Source of the DNA: Pseudomonas sp. FP198
GTDB lineage: Bacteria; Pseudomonadota; Gammaproteobacteria; Pseudomonadales; Pseudomonadaceae
Direction of reading: 5' to 3'
DNA length: 64,000 bases
Assembly: GCF_030687895.1 (NCBI RefSeq)
Contig: NZ_CP117452.1
Coordinates: forward strand, 1,939,501-2,003,500
Shown here: in pieces, positions 35,401 to 45,231 of the stretch
How positions within the stretch are numbered: the stretch's first letter is position 1
Layout: every line of letters starts with the position of its first letter
Position numbers and translations under genes: made by a program
The notes under the pieces: generated by a model
Told to the model about the DNA's origin: nothing
Database searches by the model: none
What the model saw: only the letters and a program-made list of their open reading frames with translations

Positions 35401-35895
35401 CGCAAGATCGACAAGGAAACCCGCAATCGCTTCAAGGATACCTTTGATCAGATCAACGGCGGTTTGCAGGCACTTTTCCCGAAAGTTTTCGGCGGCGGCA
35501 GTGCCTATTTGGAACTGACGGGCGAAGATCTACTCGATACTGGGGTGACAATCATGGCGCGTCCTCCCGGCAAGAAGAACAGCACCATTCATTTGCTTTC
35601 CGGTGGCGAAAAGGCCCTGACCGCATTGGCCCTGGTTTTTGCCATTTTCAAGTTGAATCCGGCGCCGTTCTGCATGCTCGACGAAGTCGATGCGCCACTG
35701 GACGACGCCAACGTCGGCCGTTACGCACGCCTGGTAAAGGAAATGTCTGAAACGGTGCAGTTCATCTACATCACCCATAACAAAATCGCCATGGAAATGG
35801 CCGATCAGTTGATGGGCGTCACCATGCACGAGCCGGGTTGCTCGCGACTGGTGGCGGTGGATGTGGAAGAGGCCATGGCGATGGTTGATGCGTAA
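32407..35895 (+). CDS. smc: Chromosome segregation ATPase SMC
   Basis: SMC (1162 residues) is the core of the bacterial condensin that organises the chromosome. It has the N-terminal Walker A loop GPNGCGKSN (about residues 31-39), two very long coiled coils (about 170-500 and 660-1000) with a hinge (about 510-650) between them, and the C-terminal ABC signature LLSGGEKALTALAL (about residue 1064) with Walker B FCMLDEVDAPLDDANV. GTG 32407 is the start, one base after the upstream regulator's stop. The gene is intact over nearly 3.5 kb, which argues against a generally error-ridden sequence. Confidence 0.97.
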   Translation: MRLKCIKLAGFKSFVDPTTVNFPSNMAAVVGPNGCGKSNIIDAVRWVMGESSAKNLRGESMTDVIFNGSTSRKPVSQASIELVFDNSDGTLIGEYAAYAEISIRRKVTRDSQNSYFLNGTKCRRRDITDIFLGTGLGPRSYSIIEQGMISKLIEAKPEDLRNFIEEAAGISKYKERRRETENRIRRTHENLARLTDLREELERQLERLHRQAEAAKKYQEYKGEERQLKAQLSALRWQALNEQVGQREAIIGNQEVSFEALVAEQRNADAAIERLRDGHHELSERFNLVQGRFYSVGGDIARVEQSIQHGQQRLRQLQDDLKEAERARLETESHLGHDRTLLLTLGEELDRLTPEQEITSAAAEEAAAALEEAELTMHGWQEQWDSFNLTSAEPRRQAEVQQSRIQQLETSMERLAERQRRLAEERALLAADPEDAAILDLSEQLATSEATLEDLQASEDAQVERLEQLRQALQLALQNQQQAQGELQRLNGRLASLEALQQAALDPGTGTAEWLRDQHLAERPRLAEGLKVDAGWELAVETVLGADLQAVLVDDFAGFDLSGFAQGDLRLLSPADDGVRIPGSLLDKVEAQVDLSPWLGQVKPVDSLEQALALRGQLAVGESLISRDGYWLGRHFLRVRRAGEAESGMLARGQEIQRLGAEREEREASVEALETELQNLRAQQRQQENGREHLRRLLQDEARQQGELKAQLSAGKAKVEQLALRRTRLDEEIAELGEQRALEHGQIGEARLQLQEALDAMALDTEQRELLLAQRDSLRERLDRVRQEARQHKDHAHQLAVRLGSLQAQYDSTRQALERLEMQSERLTEKREQLSLNLEEGEAPLEELRLKLEELLDKRMSVDEELKTAQIALEDADRELRDAEKRRSQAEQQSQLIRGQMEQQRMEWQALTVRRKALQDQLLEDGYDLNGVLATLVAGANEKEAEEELERIAARIQRLGAINLAAIDEYQQQSERKRYLDAQNDDLVEALETLENVIRKIDKETRNRFKDTFDQINGGLQALFPKVFGGGSAYLELTGEDLLDTGVTIMARPPGKKNSTIHLLSGGEKALTALALVFAIFKLNPAPFCMLDEVDAPLDDANVGRYARLVKEMSETVQFIYITHNKIAMEMADQLMGVTMHEPGCSRLVAVDVEEAMAMVDA

Positions 35896-36152
35896 GGCAT
35901 GTCTGTAGGCGCTTTGCGTAGGGCGTTGTAGGCCTTTTTACCCTTTTGGCTTGTCACTCAATTCACAGATTGGGCATAAGCCAATGCGACAGACGGTGTA
36001 AAGTTGTCTTTGGTCGTGCTAGTTTAATGTCAATTTTTCGTGTGCGTGGGCAAAACGCCATTCAGAACATAGAGTTGGCGCCACGTTTTAAAGCGGTTTG
36101 CAAATAGCTAAGCCCCTTATTTATCAGCATTTTTATAGAGGCACGGGATTAC

Positions 36153-37004
36153 ATGGAAATCGGTCTGCGCGAGTGGCTGATCGTCATCGGCATCATTGTC
36201 ATTGCCGGTATTCTTTTCGACGGCTGGCGTCGCATGCGCGGCGGCAAGGGGAAACTCAAGTTTCGCCTGGATCGCAGCCTGTCGAACCTGCCGGATGAAG
36301 ATGACAGTGCCGAACTGCTGGGCCCGCCCCGGGTGCTGGATACCCACAAGGAGCCGCAGCTGGACGAACACGACCTGCCGTCCATGAGCGCGCCGGCGCG
36401 CGAGCCACGTGAGTCGGGCTCCAAGCGCGGCAAGCGCAACAGTGAGCCGTCCCAGGGCGACCTGAACCTGAACCTGGATCTTGATGGCGGTCCGGGTTTC
36501 AGCAGCCGCGACGGTGATTTCCCGGACGAGAGCAAGGCCTCCGGTTCCAGTAGCGACAAGGACCAGGCCCAGGCTGAAGAAGTGCTGGTGATCAGTGTGA
36601 TCTGCCGCGATCCAGCCGGCTTCAAGGGCCCGGCGCTGCTGCAGAACATTCTCGAAAGTGGCCTGCGTTTCGGCGAAATGGATATTTTCCATCGCCACGA
36701 AAGCATGGCAGGCAATGGCGAGGTGCTGTTTTCCATGGCCAACGCCGTCAAGCCAGGCGTGTTCGATCTGGACGACATCGATCACTTCAGTACCCCTGCG
36801 GTGAGCTTCTTCCTCGGGCTGCCAGGCCCGCGCCATCCAAAACAGGCTTTCGATGTGATGGTGGCCGCGGCTCGCAAGCTGGCCCAGGAACTCAACGGTG
36901 AATTGAAGGATGACCAGCGCAGCGTGCTGACCGCCCAGACCATCGAGCACTACCGCCAGCGCATCGTCGAGTTCGAGCGCCGGGCACTGACCCAGAAGCG
37001 CTGA
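36153..37004 (+). CDS. zipA: Cell division protein ZipA
   Basis: ZipA anchors FtsZ to the inner membrane during division. The 283-residue product starts with a membrane segment (about residues 6-22, [21 protein letters not shown]), followed by a basic and then Pro/Glu/Ser-rich linker (about 40-140) and the C-terminal FtsZ-binding domain (about 145-275, from [20 protein letters not shown]). The order smc-zipA-ligA is typical of Pseudomonas. It is separated from smc by 257 bases that hold a probable promoter but nothing else recognisable. A hairpin terminator follows 88 bases after the stop. Confidence 0.95.
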   Translation: MEIGLREWLIVIGIIVIAGILFDGWRRMRGGKGKLKFRLDRSLSNLPDEDDSAELLGPPRVLDTHKEPQLDEHDLPSMSAPAREPRESGSKRGKRNSEPSQGDLNLNLDLDGGPGFSSRDGDFPDESKASGSSSDKDQAQAEEVLVISVICRDPAGFKGPALLQNILESGLRFGEMDIFHRHESMAGNGEVLFSMANAVKPGVFDLDDIDHFSTPAVSFFLGLPGPRHPKQAFDVMVAAARKLAQELNGELKDDQRSVLTAQTIEHYRQRIVEFERRALTQKR

Positions 37005-37031
37005 AGTCAGTCTTTGGCCAGGAGCTTTTTT

Positions 37032-37072
37032 GTGGCGAGGGAGCTTGCTCCCGCTGGAGGGCGAAGCCCTCC
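37032..37072. repeat. Single REP unit, GTGGCGAGGGAGC type
   Basis: One REP unit followed by a small inverted repeat (GGAGGGCGAAGCCCTCC) lies between zipA and ligA; no inverted partner is seen. Confidence 0.75.
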
Positions 37073-37091
37073 GCAAAATGTCTTGAAAAAT

Positions 37092-39490
<2,399 letters not shown>

Positions 39491-39507
39491 GTGGGCAGCC
39501 CACTCTT

Positions 39508-39636
39508 GTGGCGAGGGAGCTTGCTCCCGCTGGGTGGCGCAGCCGCCCCAACCGGAACGACGCAGCCCTCCAGGTGGACCGCATCAGCCGGTTTACGACG
39601 GCTGCGCCGCCGAGCGGGAGCAAGCTCCCTCGCCAC
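39508..39636. repeat. REP doublet, GTGGCGAGGGAGC type
   Basis: Two inverted REP units, starting 39508 and ending 39636, with internal GC-rich inverted repeats, lie between ligA and the metallopeptidase gene. Confidence 0.85.
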
Positions 39637-39718
39637 GGGTTGTGGTCCATGGCTAGAACGTGGGAACGATCATGCACGCAGGGTGATCTAGTCTTGCAGG
39701 CTCCAGGGAGAGATCGCC

Positions 39719-40879
39719 ATGTACCGCTTCTTCGAACAACTGAGCTCACGCATCGCTGCGCCGTTCCTGGGCGACCGATCACGTAACAGCAAGATCTGGC
39801 CGTGTCGCTGCGGCCAGTCATTATTCTTTCGCAACAGCCAGTGCCTGGCTTGCCTGGCGGCGCTGGGCTATCAGCCGGAGCAGAGCCGCCTGTCGTCCCT
39901 GCAACCCGGCGAGCACCCCGATACCTGGACCCTGGACGTTGATCCGCAGGCGGGGCTGTTTCGTCGCTGCGCCAATCTCGATACCCCGGCGTCCTGCAAC
40001 TGGCTGCTGCCCGCCAACGGGCAAGACACGCTGTGCATCGCTTGTTGCCTGAACCGGACGATTCCCGATCTGTCGATCCCGGAAAACCCCGAGCGCTGGC
40101 GCAAGGTCGAAACCGCCAAGCGTCGGTTGGTGGCACAACTGATCACGCTCGGCTTGCCGGTTATTCCGAAGACCGTCGACGAAAATATTGGCCTGGCCTT
40201 CGATTTCATCGGCGTCGACCTCGACGGCAAGCCGCCGACGACCGGGCACGCCAGTGGACTCATCACCCTCGATATCAAAGAGGCCGACGATGCTCACCGC
40301 GAACACGTGCGCCAGCAGATGCGCGAGCCGTATCGCACCTTGCTCGGGCACTTTCGCCATGAGGTGGGTCATTACTATTGGGATCGCCTGATTGCCGACA
40401 GCCATTGGCTGGAACCCTTCCGCGAGCTGTTCGGCGACGAGCGCGCCAGCTATTCCGAAGCCCTGGAGCGGCACTACCAGCAAGGCGCGCCAGCGGACTG
40501 GCAGTCCCGTTACGTCAGCGCCTACGCCACCATGCATCCGTGGGAGGATTGGGCCGAAACCTGGGCCCATTACCTGCACATGATGGATGCGGTGGACACG
40601 GCGCTGGGCTTTGGCATGAGCGCGCGGGAAATGGATTTCGACTACCAGCCATTTCCCCCCGAAACCCTGTTCGACCCCGAGCACGCCGGCGGTACGGCGT
40701 TCCTGTCATTCGTCAACGCCTGGATCGAACTGGCCGGCATGCTCAACGAACTTTCGCGCAGCATGGGCCAGCCGGATTTCTACCCGTTTGTCGTGCCGGC
40801 GGCAGTGATCACCAAATTGCATTTCATCCATCTGGTGATCCAGGAGGAGGGTGGCCGGGCGGATGAGGTGCTGTTGTAG
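39719..40879 (+). CDS. Putative zinc metallopeptidase with N-terminal zinc ribbon
   Basis: This 386-residue protein has four cysteines in CRC and CLAC near the N terminus (Cys29, Cys31, Cys42, Cys45), forming a zinc ribbon, and a HEVGH metalloprotease motif (His214 to His218) in RHEVGHYYWD. This combination is the family of putative zinc-binding metallopeptidases found in many Pseudomonas genomes, whose substrate is unknown. There is no signal peptide, so it is cytosolic. AGGGAGA lies about seven bases before the start. It stands alone between two REP doublets. Function beyond likely peptidase activity is not established. Confidence 0.8.
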   Translation: MYRFFEQLSSRIAAPFLGDRSRNSKIWPCRCGQSLFFRNSQCLACLAALGYQPEQSRLSSLQPGEHPDTWTLDVDPQAGLFRRCANLDTPASCNWLLPANGQDTLCIACCLNRTIPDLSIPENPERWRKVETAKRRLVAQLITLGLPVIPKTVDENIGLAFDFIGVDLDGKPPTTGHASGLITLDIKEADDAHREHVRQQMREPYRTLLGHFRHEVGHYYWDRLIADSHWLEPFRELFGDERASYSEALERHYQQGAPADWQSRYVSAYATMHPWEDWAETWAHYLHMMDAVDTALGFGMSAREMDFDYQPFPPETLFDPEHAGGTAFLSFVNAWIELAGMLNELSRSMGQPDFYPFVVPAAVITKLHFIHLVIQEEGGRADEVLL

Positions 40880-40921
40880 TCTGTGGAAGGAGGCTGCCCC
40901 TATCTCGAATGTACCGACGCC

Positions 40922-40989
40922 TTCGCGAGCAGGCTCGCTCCCACCTTTGGATAACTTATCTGTTCTGTGGGAGCGAGCCTGCTCGCGAA
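40922..40989. repeat. REP doublet, TTCGCGAGCAGGCTCGC type
   Basis: A compact inverted pair of REP units lies between the metallopeptidase gene and the SRP RNA promoter. Confidence 0.85.
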
Positions 40990-41080
40990 AGCGTCCGGCC
41001 GGCTTGCATCCGGGTTGATGTGTGCAGATCAGCCGAAGCAAGTGCTTGAGCTTAATCAGTTTTTAATCCCGCACGAACGG

Positions 41081-41108
41081 TTGTAACTTCTTGTCAGATA
41101 GGTACAAT
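41081..41108 (+). promoter_or_regulatory. Promoter of the 4.5S RNA gene
   Basis: TTGTAA (41081-41086) and TACAAT (41103-41108) are separated by 16 bases. The GC-rich discriminator that follows (GGCGCGG) is typical of growth-rate and ppGpp-controlled stable RNA promoters. Transcription should start near 41115. Confidence 0.7.
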
Positions 41109-41135
41109 GGCGCGGCTCGCCGTCAGGCGGGCGTC

Positions 41136-41258
41136 GTTATGGTGACCCCATCGGTCCCCCCGCAACGATTACCCGTGAACCTGGTCAGATCCGGAAGGAA
41201 GCAGCCACAGCGGGAACATTGTGTGCCGGGGTGTGGCTGGTGGGGTTGCCTCCATAAC
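41136..41258 (+). ncRNA. ffs: Signal recognition particle 4.5S RNA
   Basis: The conserved apical domain is present: GGTCAGATCCGGAAGGAAGC (41173-41192), followed by the returning arm GTGTGCCGGGGTGTGGCTGG. The ends pair (GTTATGGTGACCCCA at 41136 with TGGGGTTGCCTCCATAAC at 41241). The RNA binds Ffh to target membrane proteins. The exact mature ends are inferred from the pairing. A stable-RNA promoter precedes it. Confidence 0.92.
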
Positions 41259-41447
41259 GCCCCAGGCCTTCGTTCGCAAGGTTTGCCAATCTCTCATATA
41301 TTTTGCTTGCTGCTCGGTTCGATGTCTGATCGAGGCGACGGTTTTCCATTGTCCAGATTTGGGCTGGGATAAACCGTGGCTATCTCGATATCGCACCAAT
41401 AGTATGATAATTTCGCCTGAGTCGGCCATTCTCCCCGGAGGCTATGC

Positions 41448-41693
41448 ATGGGTACCGTGCGAAAAACCATCACCGTTACCGACCAGCAGGACGGCTGGAT
41501 CAAGTCTCAGATCGAAGCGGGTCACTACACCAATGACAGCGAATACATCCGCGATCTGATTCGGCGCGAGCAGGAGCGTAGCGCTGAACTCGAGGTTATC
41601 CGGTCAGCCCTGAAAGAGGGTGAGTCCAGCGGAAATCCGCAATCATTCGATCCCGATGCATTCAAAAAGAGAATGCTGGAAGCGCATGGCTGA
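41448..41693 (+). CDS. parD: ParD-type antitoxin
   Basis: This 81-residue protein is a ribbon-helix-helix antitoxin of the ParD/CopG type. The N-terminal ribbon TVRKTITVTDQQDGWIKSQI is followed by GHYTNDSEYIRDLIRREQER, the classic ParD signature, and a toxin-binding C-terminal tail. The stop overlaps the ATG of parE, the usual coupled arrangement. The partner toxin is broken (see next entry), so this antitoxin appears to be an orphan that might still repress its own promoter or protect against ParE encoded elsewhere. Confidence 0.92.
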   Translation: MGTVRKTITVTDQQDGWIKSQIEAGHYTNDSEYIRDLIRREQERSAELEVIRSALKEGESSGNPQSFDPDAFKKRMLEAHG

Positions 41694-41975
41694 ATATCGC
41701 CTTGCACCGGCCGCCGAGCGTGATCTTGAAAAAGTCTGGACCTATACCGTCCAGCATTGGGGCTTAGGGCAGGCCAATCGATACATCGATATCATCTCAA
41801 CGGCGTTCAGGAACTGGCGCAAAAGCCGGAAACAGCTCCAGCATGTGATCACATCCGAGTTGGGTACCGTCGGCATAGTGTCGGACGACATATGATTTAC
41901 TTCTAAATCACAACCTACGGGGTTGTGATTGTTCGTGTGCTCCATGATCGGATGGATACATTTCGGAGGCTGTGA
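41686..41975 (+). pseudogene. parE: ParE toxin remnant with a frameshift and an in-frame stop
   Basis: The first frame starts correctly (MAEYRLAPAAERDLEKVW...) but leaves the ParE frame near 41808-41815, ending at 41895. The rest of the toxin, including AQKPETAPACDHIRVGYRRH and SVGRHMIYF, is in the neighbouring frame, and within it TAA at 41893-41895 interrupts the strand before ITTYGVVIVRVLHDRMD. One lost base and one nonsense codon are therefore present. ParE normally poisons DNA gyrase; this copy cannot make the C-terminal half. Two independent lesions point to genuine decay. Confidence 0.85.
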
Positions 41976-41982
41976 CGGTGCC

Positions 41983-42297
41983 TCAAGACTTGGCCAACGC
42001 CTGCTCAACCGCGGCAATCAGCTTCCCAAGATCCTTCGAAGTGGCTTTGTGAATGACATTGAACAGGTATGCCCGCTGTTCATCTTCCTCGCCCATGTCG
42101 GCGAAAAAAACCTTGGGCTGTACGTCCAGTGCGTTGGCCAGCAGGAACAAGGCTTCGACGCTGGGCGTGTAGGTGCCGGTCTCGAAGCGGCTGATGGTTT
42201 TGGGGTCAAAACCGGTCTTTTCGCCAAGTTCAGCCTGAGTAAGCCCCGCTACTTTGCGGTAGCGTCTGATGGCCGAGCCCAGACTTGAAATTTGCAT
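41983..42297 (-). CDS. XRE-family helix-turn-helix regulator
   Basis: This 104-residue protein has a lambda-repressor-like DNA-binding domain at about residues 5-65 (IRRYRKVAGLTQAELGEKTG and TISRFETGTYTPSVEAL), followed by a short C-terminal region (YLFNVIHKATSKDLGKLIAA) of the kind that dimerises. It converges with the parE remnant and ends eight bases from it. It may have been the regulator of a small mobile module together with parDE. No operator is recognisable. Confidence 0.85.
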   Translation of the reverse strand: MQISSLGSAIRRYRKVAGLTQAELGEKTGFDPKTISRFETGTYTPSVEALFLLANALDVQPKVFFADMGEEDEQRAYLFNVIHKATSKDLGKLIAAVEQALAKS

Positions 42298-42621
42298 CGC
42301 TTAATTCCCATTCAGAATCAAGAACTTAACGATAGATTTTCGCATTAGGCAACCGCGTGTTCCATCACCTTGCTTTGCAAAATGTGATGTGTTTCGTAGA
42401 ATCGGCCTTTGGCATGGGGATTTGGTGACCTGCTTCAGAAGCCGGGTGTGTGAAAAGACCGGGGCTCGCGCTTCTTTGCAGCGACACAAGGCGGGGCCTG
42501 GAGCATGCAGGTCGCACCGCCAGCGTCCGTGCTCCAGCTTTCTCAAGGTATTTGAGCCTAGTTGATTTTCGCCCGTCCGGGGGCGGTGCAACCGCGCGCG
42601 ACAAACGAGCCTGACTCATGG
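42298..42621. other. Divergent region upstream of the XRE and GGDEF-EAL genes
   Basis: This 324-base gap holds the start regions of the XRE regulator (minus) and the GGDEF-EAL gene (plus). It is AT-rich near 42305-42345 and GC-rich after 42460. I see no RNA gene, no REP unit and no coding frame with support. Confidence 0.4.
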
Positions 42622-44370
42622 ATGACTGCTTCGATGGATAAGAAGTACCGCAGGGCTGTTGACGCCGCCGCGATCTTTTCCGAAACCGATTTGAGCGGGC
42701 GCATCACCTACGTCAACGATCAATTCTGCGCCCTGTTCGGCTACCGACGCGATGAGCTGCTGGGGTTGAACTACCGGTTGCTCAACTCGGGCCAGCACCC
42801 CAGCGAATTTTTCAGTGCGATGTGGCGCACCATCGCCCTGGGTAATGTCTGGAAAGGTGAAATCTGCAATCGGTCCAAGGACGGCACGCTGATTTGGGTC
42901 GATACCACCCTGGTACCGGTAGCCGACGAAACCACCGGGCATATCGAGCGCTACCTGGCGATTCGCTTCGATGTCAGCGAAAAGCGCCGATTGCTGCACT
43001 CGTTGCAATGGCGTGTCGGGCACGACGTGCTGACCGGGTTGCCCAATCGCACCTATCTGTCCGAGCTGCTGGACCAGGCCCTGGAGTCCTCGCGAGGGGA
43101 ATGTCTACCCCTGGCGGTGTGCATGCTCGATCTGGATGGCTTCAAGGCCGTCAACGACGGTTATGGCCATGCCAGCGGTGACCGGCTGCTGGTGGAAGTC
43201 GCCCGGCGGCTGCGCAGCATTGTGCGCGGCGAGGATGTGGTGGCGCGCCTGGCTGGCGACGAGTTCGTGCTGGTGCTGCGTCATGTGCTTGGAATGGACG
43301 AACTGCATGCCGCGTTGAACCGGGTCCTGATTGCGGTTTCCATGCCCTATGCGATCGATGGCAAGAGTATCAATGTCTTCGCCAGCATTGGTGTCACGCT
43401 GTCGCCGTGGGATAACGAAGACGCCGATACGTTGCTGCGCCACGCCGATCAAGCCATGTATGTCGCCAAGCAGAGCGGTCGTAACCGTTTCCATCTGTTT
43501 GATGTATCCCGGGACAAGGAGGTGCGGGCCACTTACCAGATCGTCGATCGGGTTCGGCAGGCACTCGCCGGCGATGAGCTGCGGTTGCATTTCCAGCCCA
43601 AGGTCAATATGCGCAACGGCGCGGTCGTCGGCCTTGAAGCCTTGTTGCGCTGGAAACATCCGCAACGAGGCCTGGTGCCACCGCGTGAATTCCTGCCACT
43701 GGTAGAAGAGACCGACCTGATTGTCGAGATCGGCGAATGGGTCATGGGCCAGGTCCTGACGCTGCTTCAGCAATGGCAGCAGGCGGGGCAGGGCTGGCCG
43801 GTGAGCATCAATATTTCGGCGCGGCATTTCCAGCGGGCGGATTTCGTCGAGCGGCTGCAACGTATGCTGGAACAGCATCCGACGGTGCCGCCGCGGATGC
43901 TCGATCTGCAGATCGTCGAGTCGGTCGCCGTGGAAAACCTGGCCCATGTCAGTGCCTGCCTCCAAGCGTGCCAGGCCTTGGGCGTAGGGTTTTCACTGGG
44001 CGGTTTCGGTACCGGTTATTGCTCGCTCAATGACCTCAAGCACTTGCGCACGCAAACCATCAAGATCGACAAGACGTTCGTGCGCGACATCCTCGACGAC
44101 CGGGACGACCTGGCACTGACCGAGGCGGTAATCGGCTTGGCCCGGGCGTTCGGCCGGCAAGTGGTCGCGGAAGGCCTGGACAGTCTCGAACATGGGCAAT
44201 TGTTGCTGCGCCTGGGCTGCGAAGTGGCCCAAGGTTATTTCATCGCCCGGCCCATGCCGGCCGACGAGATACCGGGCTGGGTAAGGAACTTCATCTCGCC
44301 GCCGCAGTGGCAGGCCCACCCGTGCAGTCAGGGGGAGGCGGCCTGGGACCCTTCGTTGCGGCCGGTATAA
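42622..44370 (+). CDS. PAS-GGDEF-EAL cyclic di-GMP protein with damaged EAL site
   Basis: This 582-residue cytosolic protein has a PAS domain (about residues 15-120, IFSETDLSGRITYVNDQFCA), a GGDEF domain (about 140-300) and an EAL domain (about 315-565). The cyclase loop is AGDEF with an I-site RGED five residues before it, so synthesis is possible. In the EAL domain the EALLRW motif and NISARHFQ are kept, but the metal-binding Asp-Asp of DDFGTGYSSL is GGFGTGYCSL, and the preceding E-I-T-E region reads LQIVES. Hydrolysis is therefore unlikely. ATG 42622 is chosen; ATG 42634 is possible. The 3' end overlaps the convergent binding-protein gene by 43 bases. Confidence 0.9.
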   Translation: MTASMDKKYRRAVDAAAIFSETDLSGRITYVNDQFCALFGYRRDELLGLNYRLLNSGQHPSEFFSAMWRTIALGNVWKGEICNRSKDGTLIWVDTTLVPVADETTGHIERYLAIRFDVSEKRRLLHSLQWRVGHDVLTGLPNRTYLSELLDQALESSRGECLPLAVCMLDLDGFKAVNDGYGHASGDRLLVEVARRLRSIVRGEDVVARLAGDEFVLVLRHVLGMDELHAALNRVLIAVSMPYAIDGKSINVFASIGVTLSPWDNEDADTLLRHADQAMYVAKQSGRNRFHLFDVSRDKEVRATYQIVDRVRQALAGDELRLHFQPKVNMRNGAVVGLEALLRWKHPQRGLVPPREFLPLVEETDLIVEIGEWVMGQVLTLLQQWQQAGQGWPVSINISARHFQRADFVERLQRMLEQHPTVPPRMLDLQIVESVAVENLAHVSACLQACQALGVGFSLGGFGTGYCSLNDLKHLRTQTIKIDKTFVRDILDDRDDLALTEAVIGLARAFGRQVVAEGLDSLEHGQLLLRLGCEVAQGYFIARPMPADEIPGWVRNFISPPQWQAHPCSQGEAAWDPSLRPV

Positions 44371-45089
44371 AGCTTGATAATCGCGTCGATTTCCCCGGAC
44401 ATCTTCATCTTCAGCAAGGTGCGCAGAATGCGTTGCGCCGGGATGTCCGGGTCATTGCGCACATAACAGCTCAGTTGCTGTTCCTGGAGGACGGCAACCT
44501 CATGCAGTTGCCGGTCGGCGCCATGCCGTTGATTGAACCAGTCCAGCGCCCATTGATTGCTGACCGCATAGCGGTAGCGGCCGGCCAGCAGTTTCGCCAG
44601 CACCTGGTCCTGGCTGCGCGCGTCGTCACGACGCAGATGGCCGTTGTCGAACAAGGGTTGCAGCGTCGGGTAGTGATAGCTGAGCACTGTGCCGATGGAC
44701 TGCTGGGCAAGTGTTGCCGGGGTCACTCGGGCGGAGGCGCTGGCCGAGCCAACGAGTACATCGCGCTGAAAGAACAGCGGAACGCTCCAAAGGTAATCGC
44801 CCCCTTTATCCTTCACCCAGTCGGGCGAGACGTAACATCGCATGTCTATTTCGCCGTGTTCCATGGCGCTGTCCAATCGCGCGCGGGCAAGGACATGAAA
44901 CTGTGCCGGTATGCCGACCTGGGTTGCCAGGCTGGTCATGACGTCCGGAAGAATGCCCTGGGTCGGACGGCCCCGTTCGATCTGCACCATGGGCATGGCC
45001 CAGCCATCGGTAATGGCGAAGCGCAAGGGCACTTCGGCGGCGAAACATCCTGTACCCAGCAACAGCAAAGCCCCCATGGCTGAGCGCAT
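44328..45089 (-). CDS. Periplasmic solute-binding protein, family 3 type
   Basis: This 253-residue protein has a signal peptide (MGALLLLGTGCFA) and the two-lobed solute-binding fold of amino-acid-type binding proteins (GRPTQGILPDVMTSLATQVG; LLAGRYRYAVSNQWALDW). AGGAGA lies directly before ATG 45089, which decides the start. No permease or ATPase gene is near, so it may be a sensor-type or orphan binding protein. It overlaps the 3' end of the GGDEF-EAL gene by 43 bases on the opposite strand; the two transcripts would be antisense there. Confidence 0.82.
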   Translation of the reverse strand: MRSAMGALLLLGTGCFAAEVPLRFAITDGWAMPMVQIERGRPTQGILPDVMTSLATQVGIPAQFHVLARARLDSAMEHGEIDMRCYVSPDWVKDKGGDYLWSVPLFFQRDVLVGSASASARVTPATLAQQSIGTVLSYHYPTLQPLFDNGHLRRDDARSQDQVLAKLLAGRYRYAVSNQWALDWFNQRHGADRQLHEVAVLQEQQLSCYVRNDPDIPAQRILRTLLKMKMSGEIDAIIKLYTGRNEGSQAASP

Positions 45090-45231
45090 AAACTCTCCTG
45101 ACTGTGCAAAACCGCGTCGACAACCGAGCCCCAACTCAAGCTTAGTCAGATTAGACGAGCACACCGGATGCAATTTCGGCCCTGCTCCGCTAGCATTAGC
45201 CGCTTATGTTCCTTCGTTGCGACGGTTTTCG

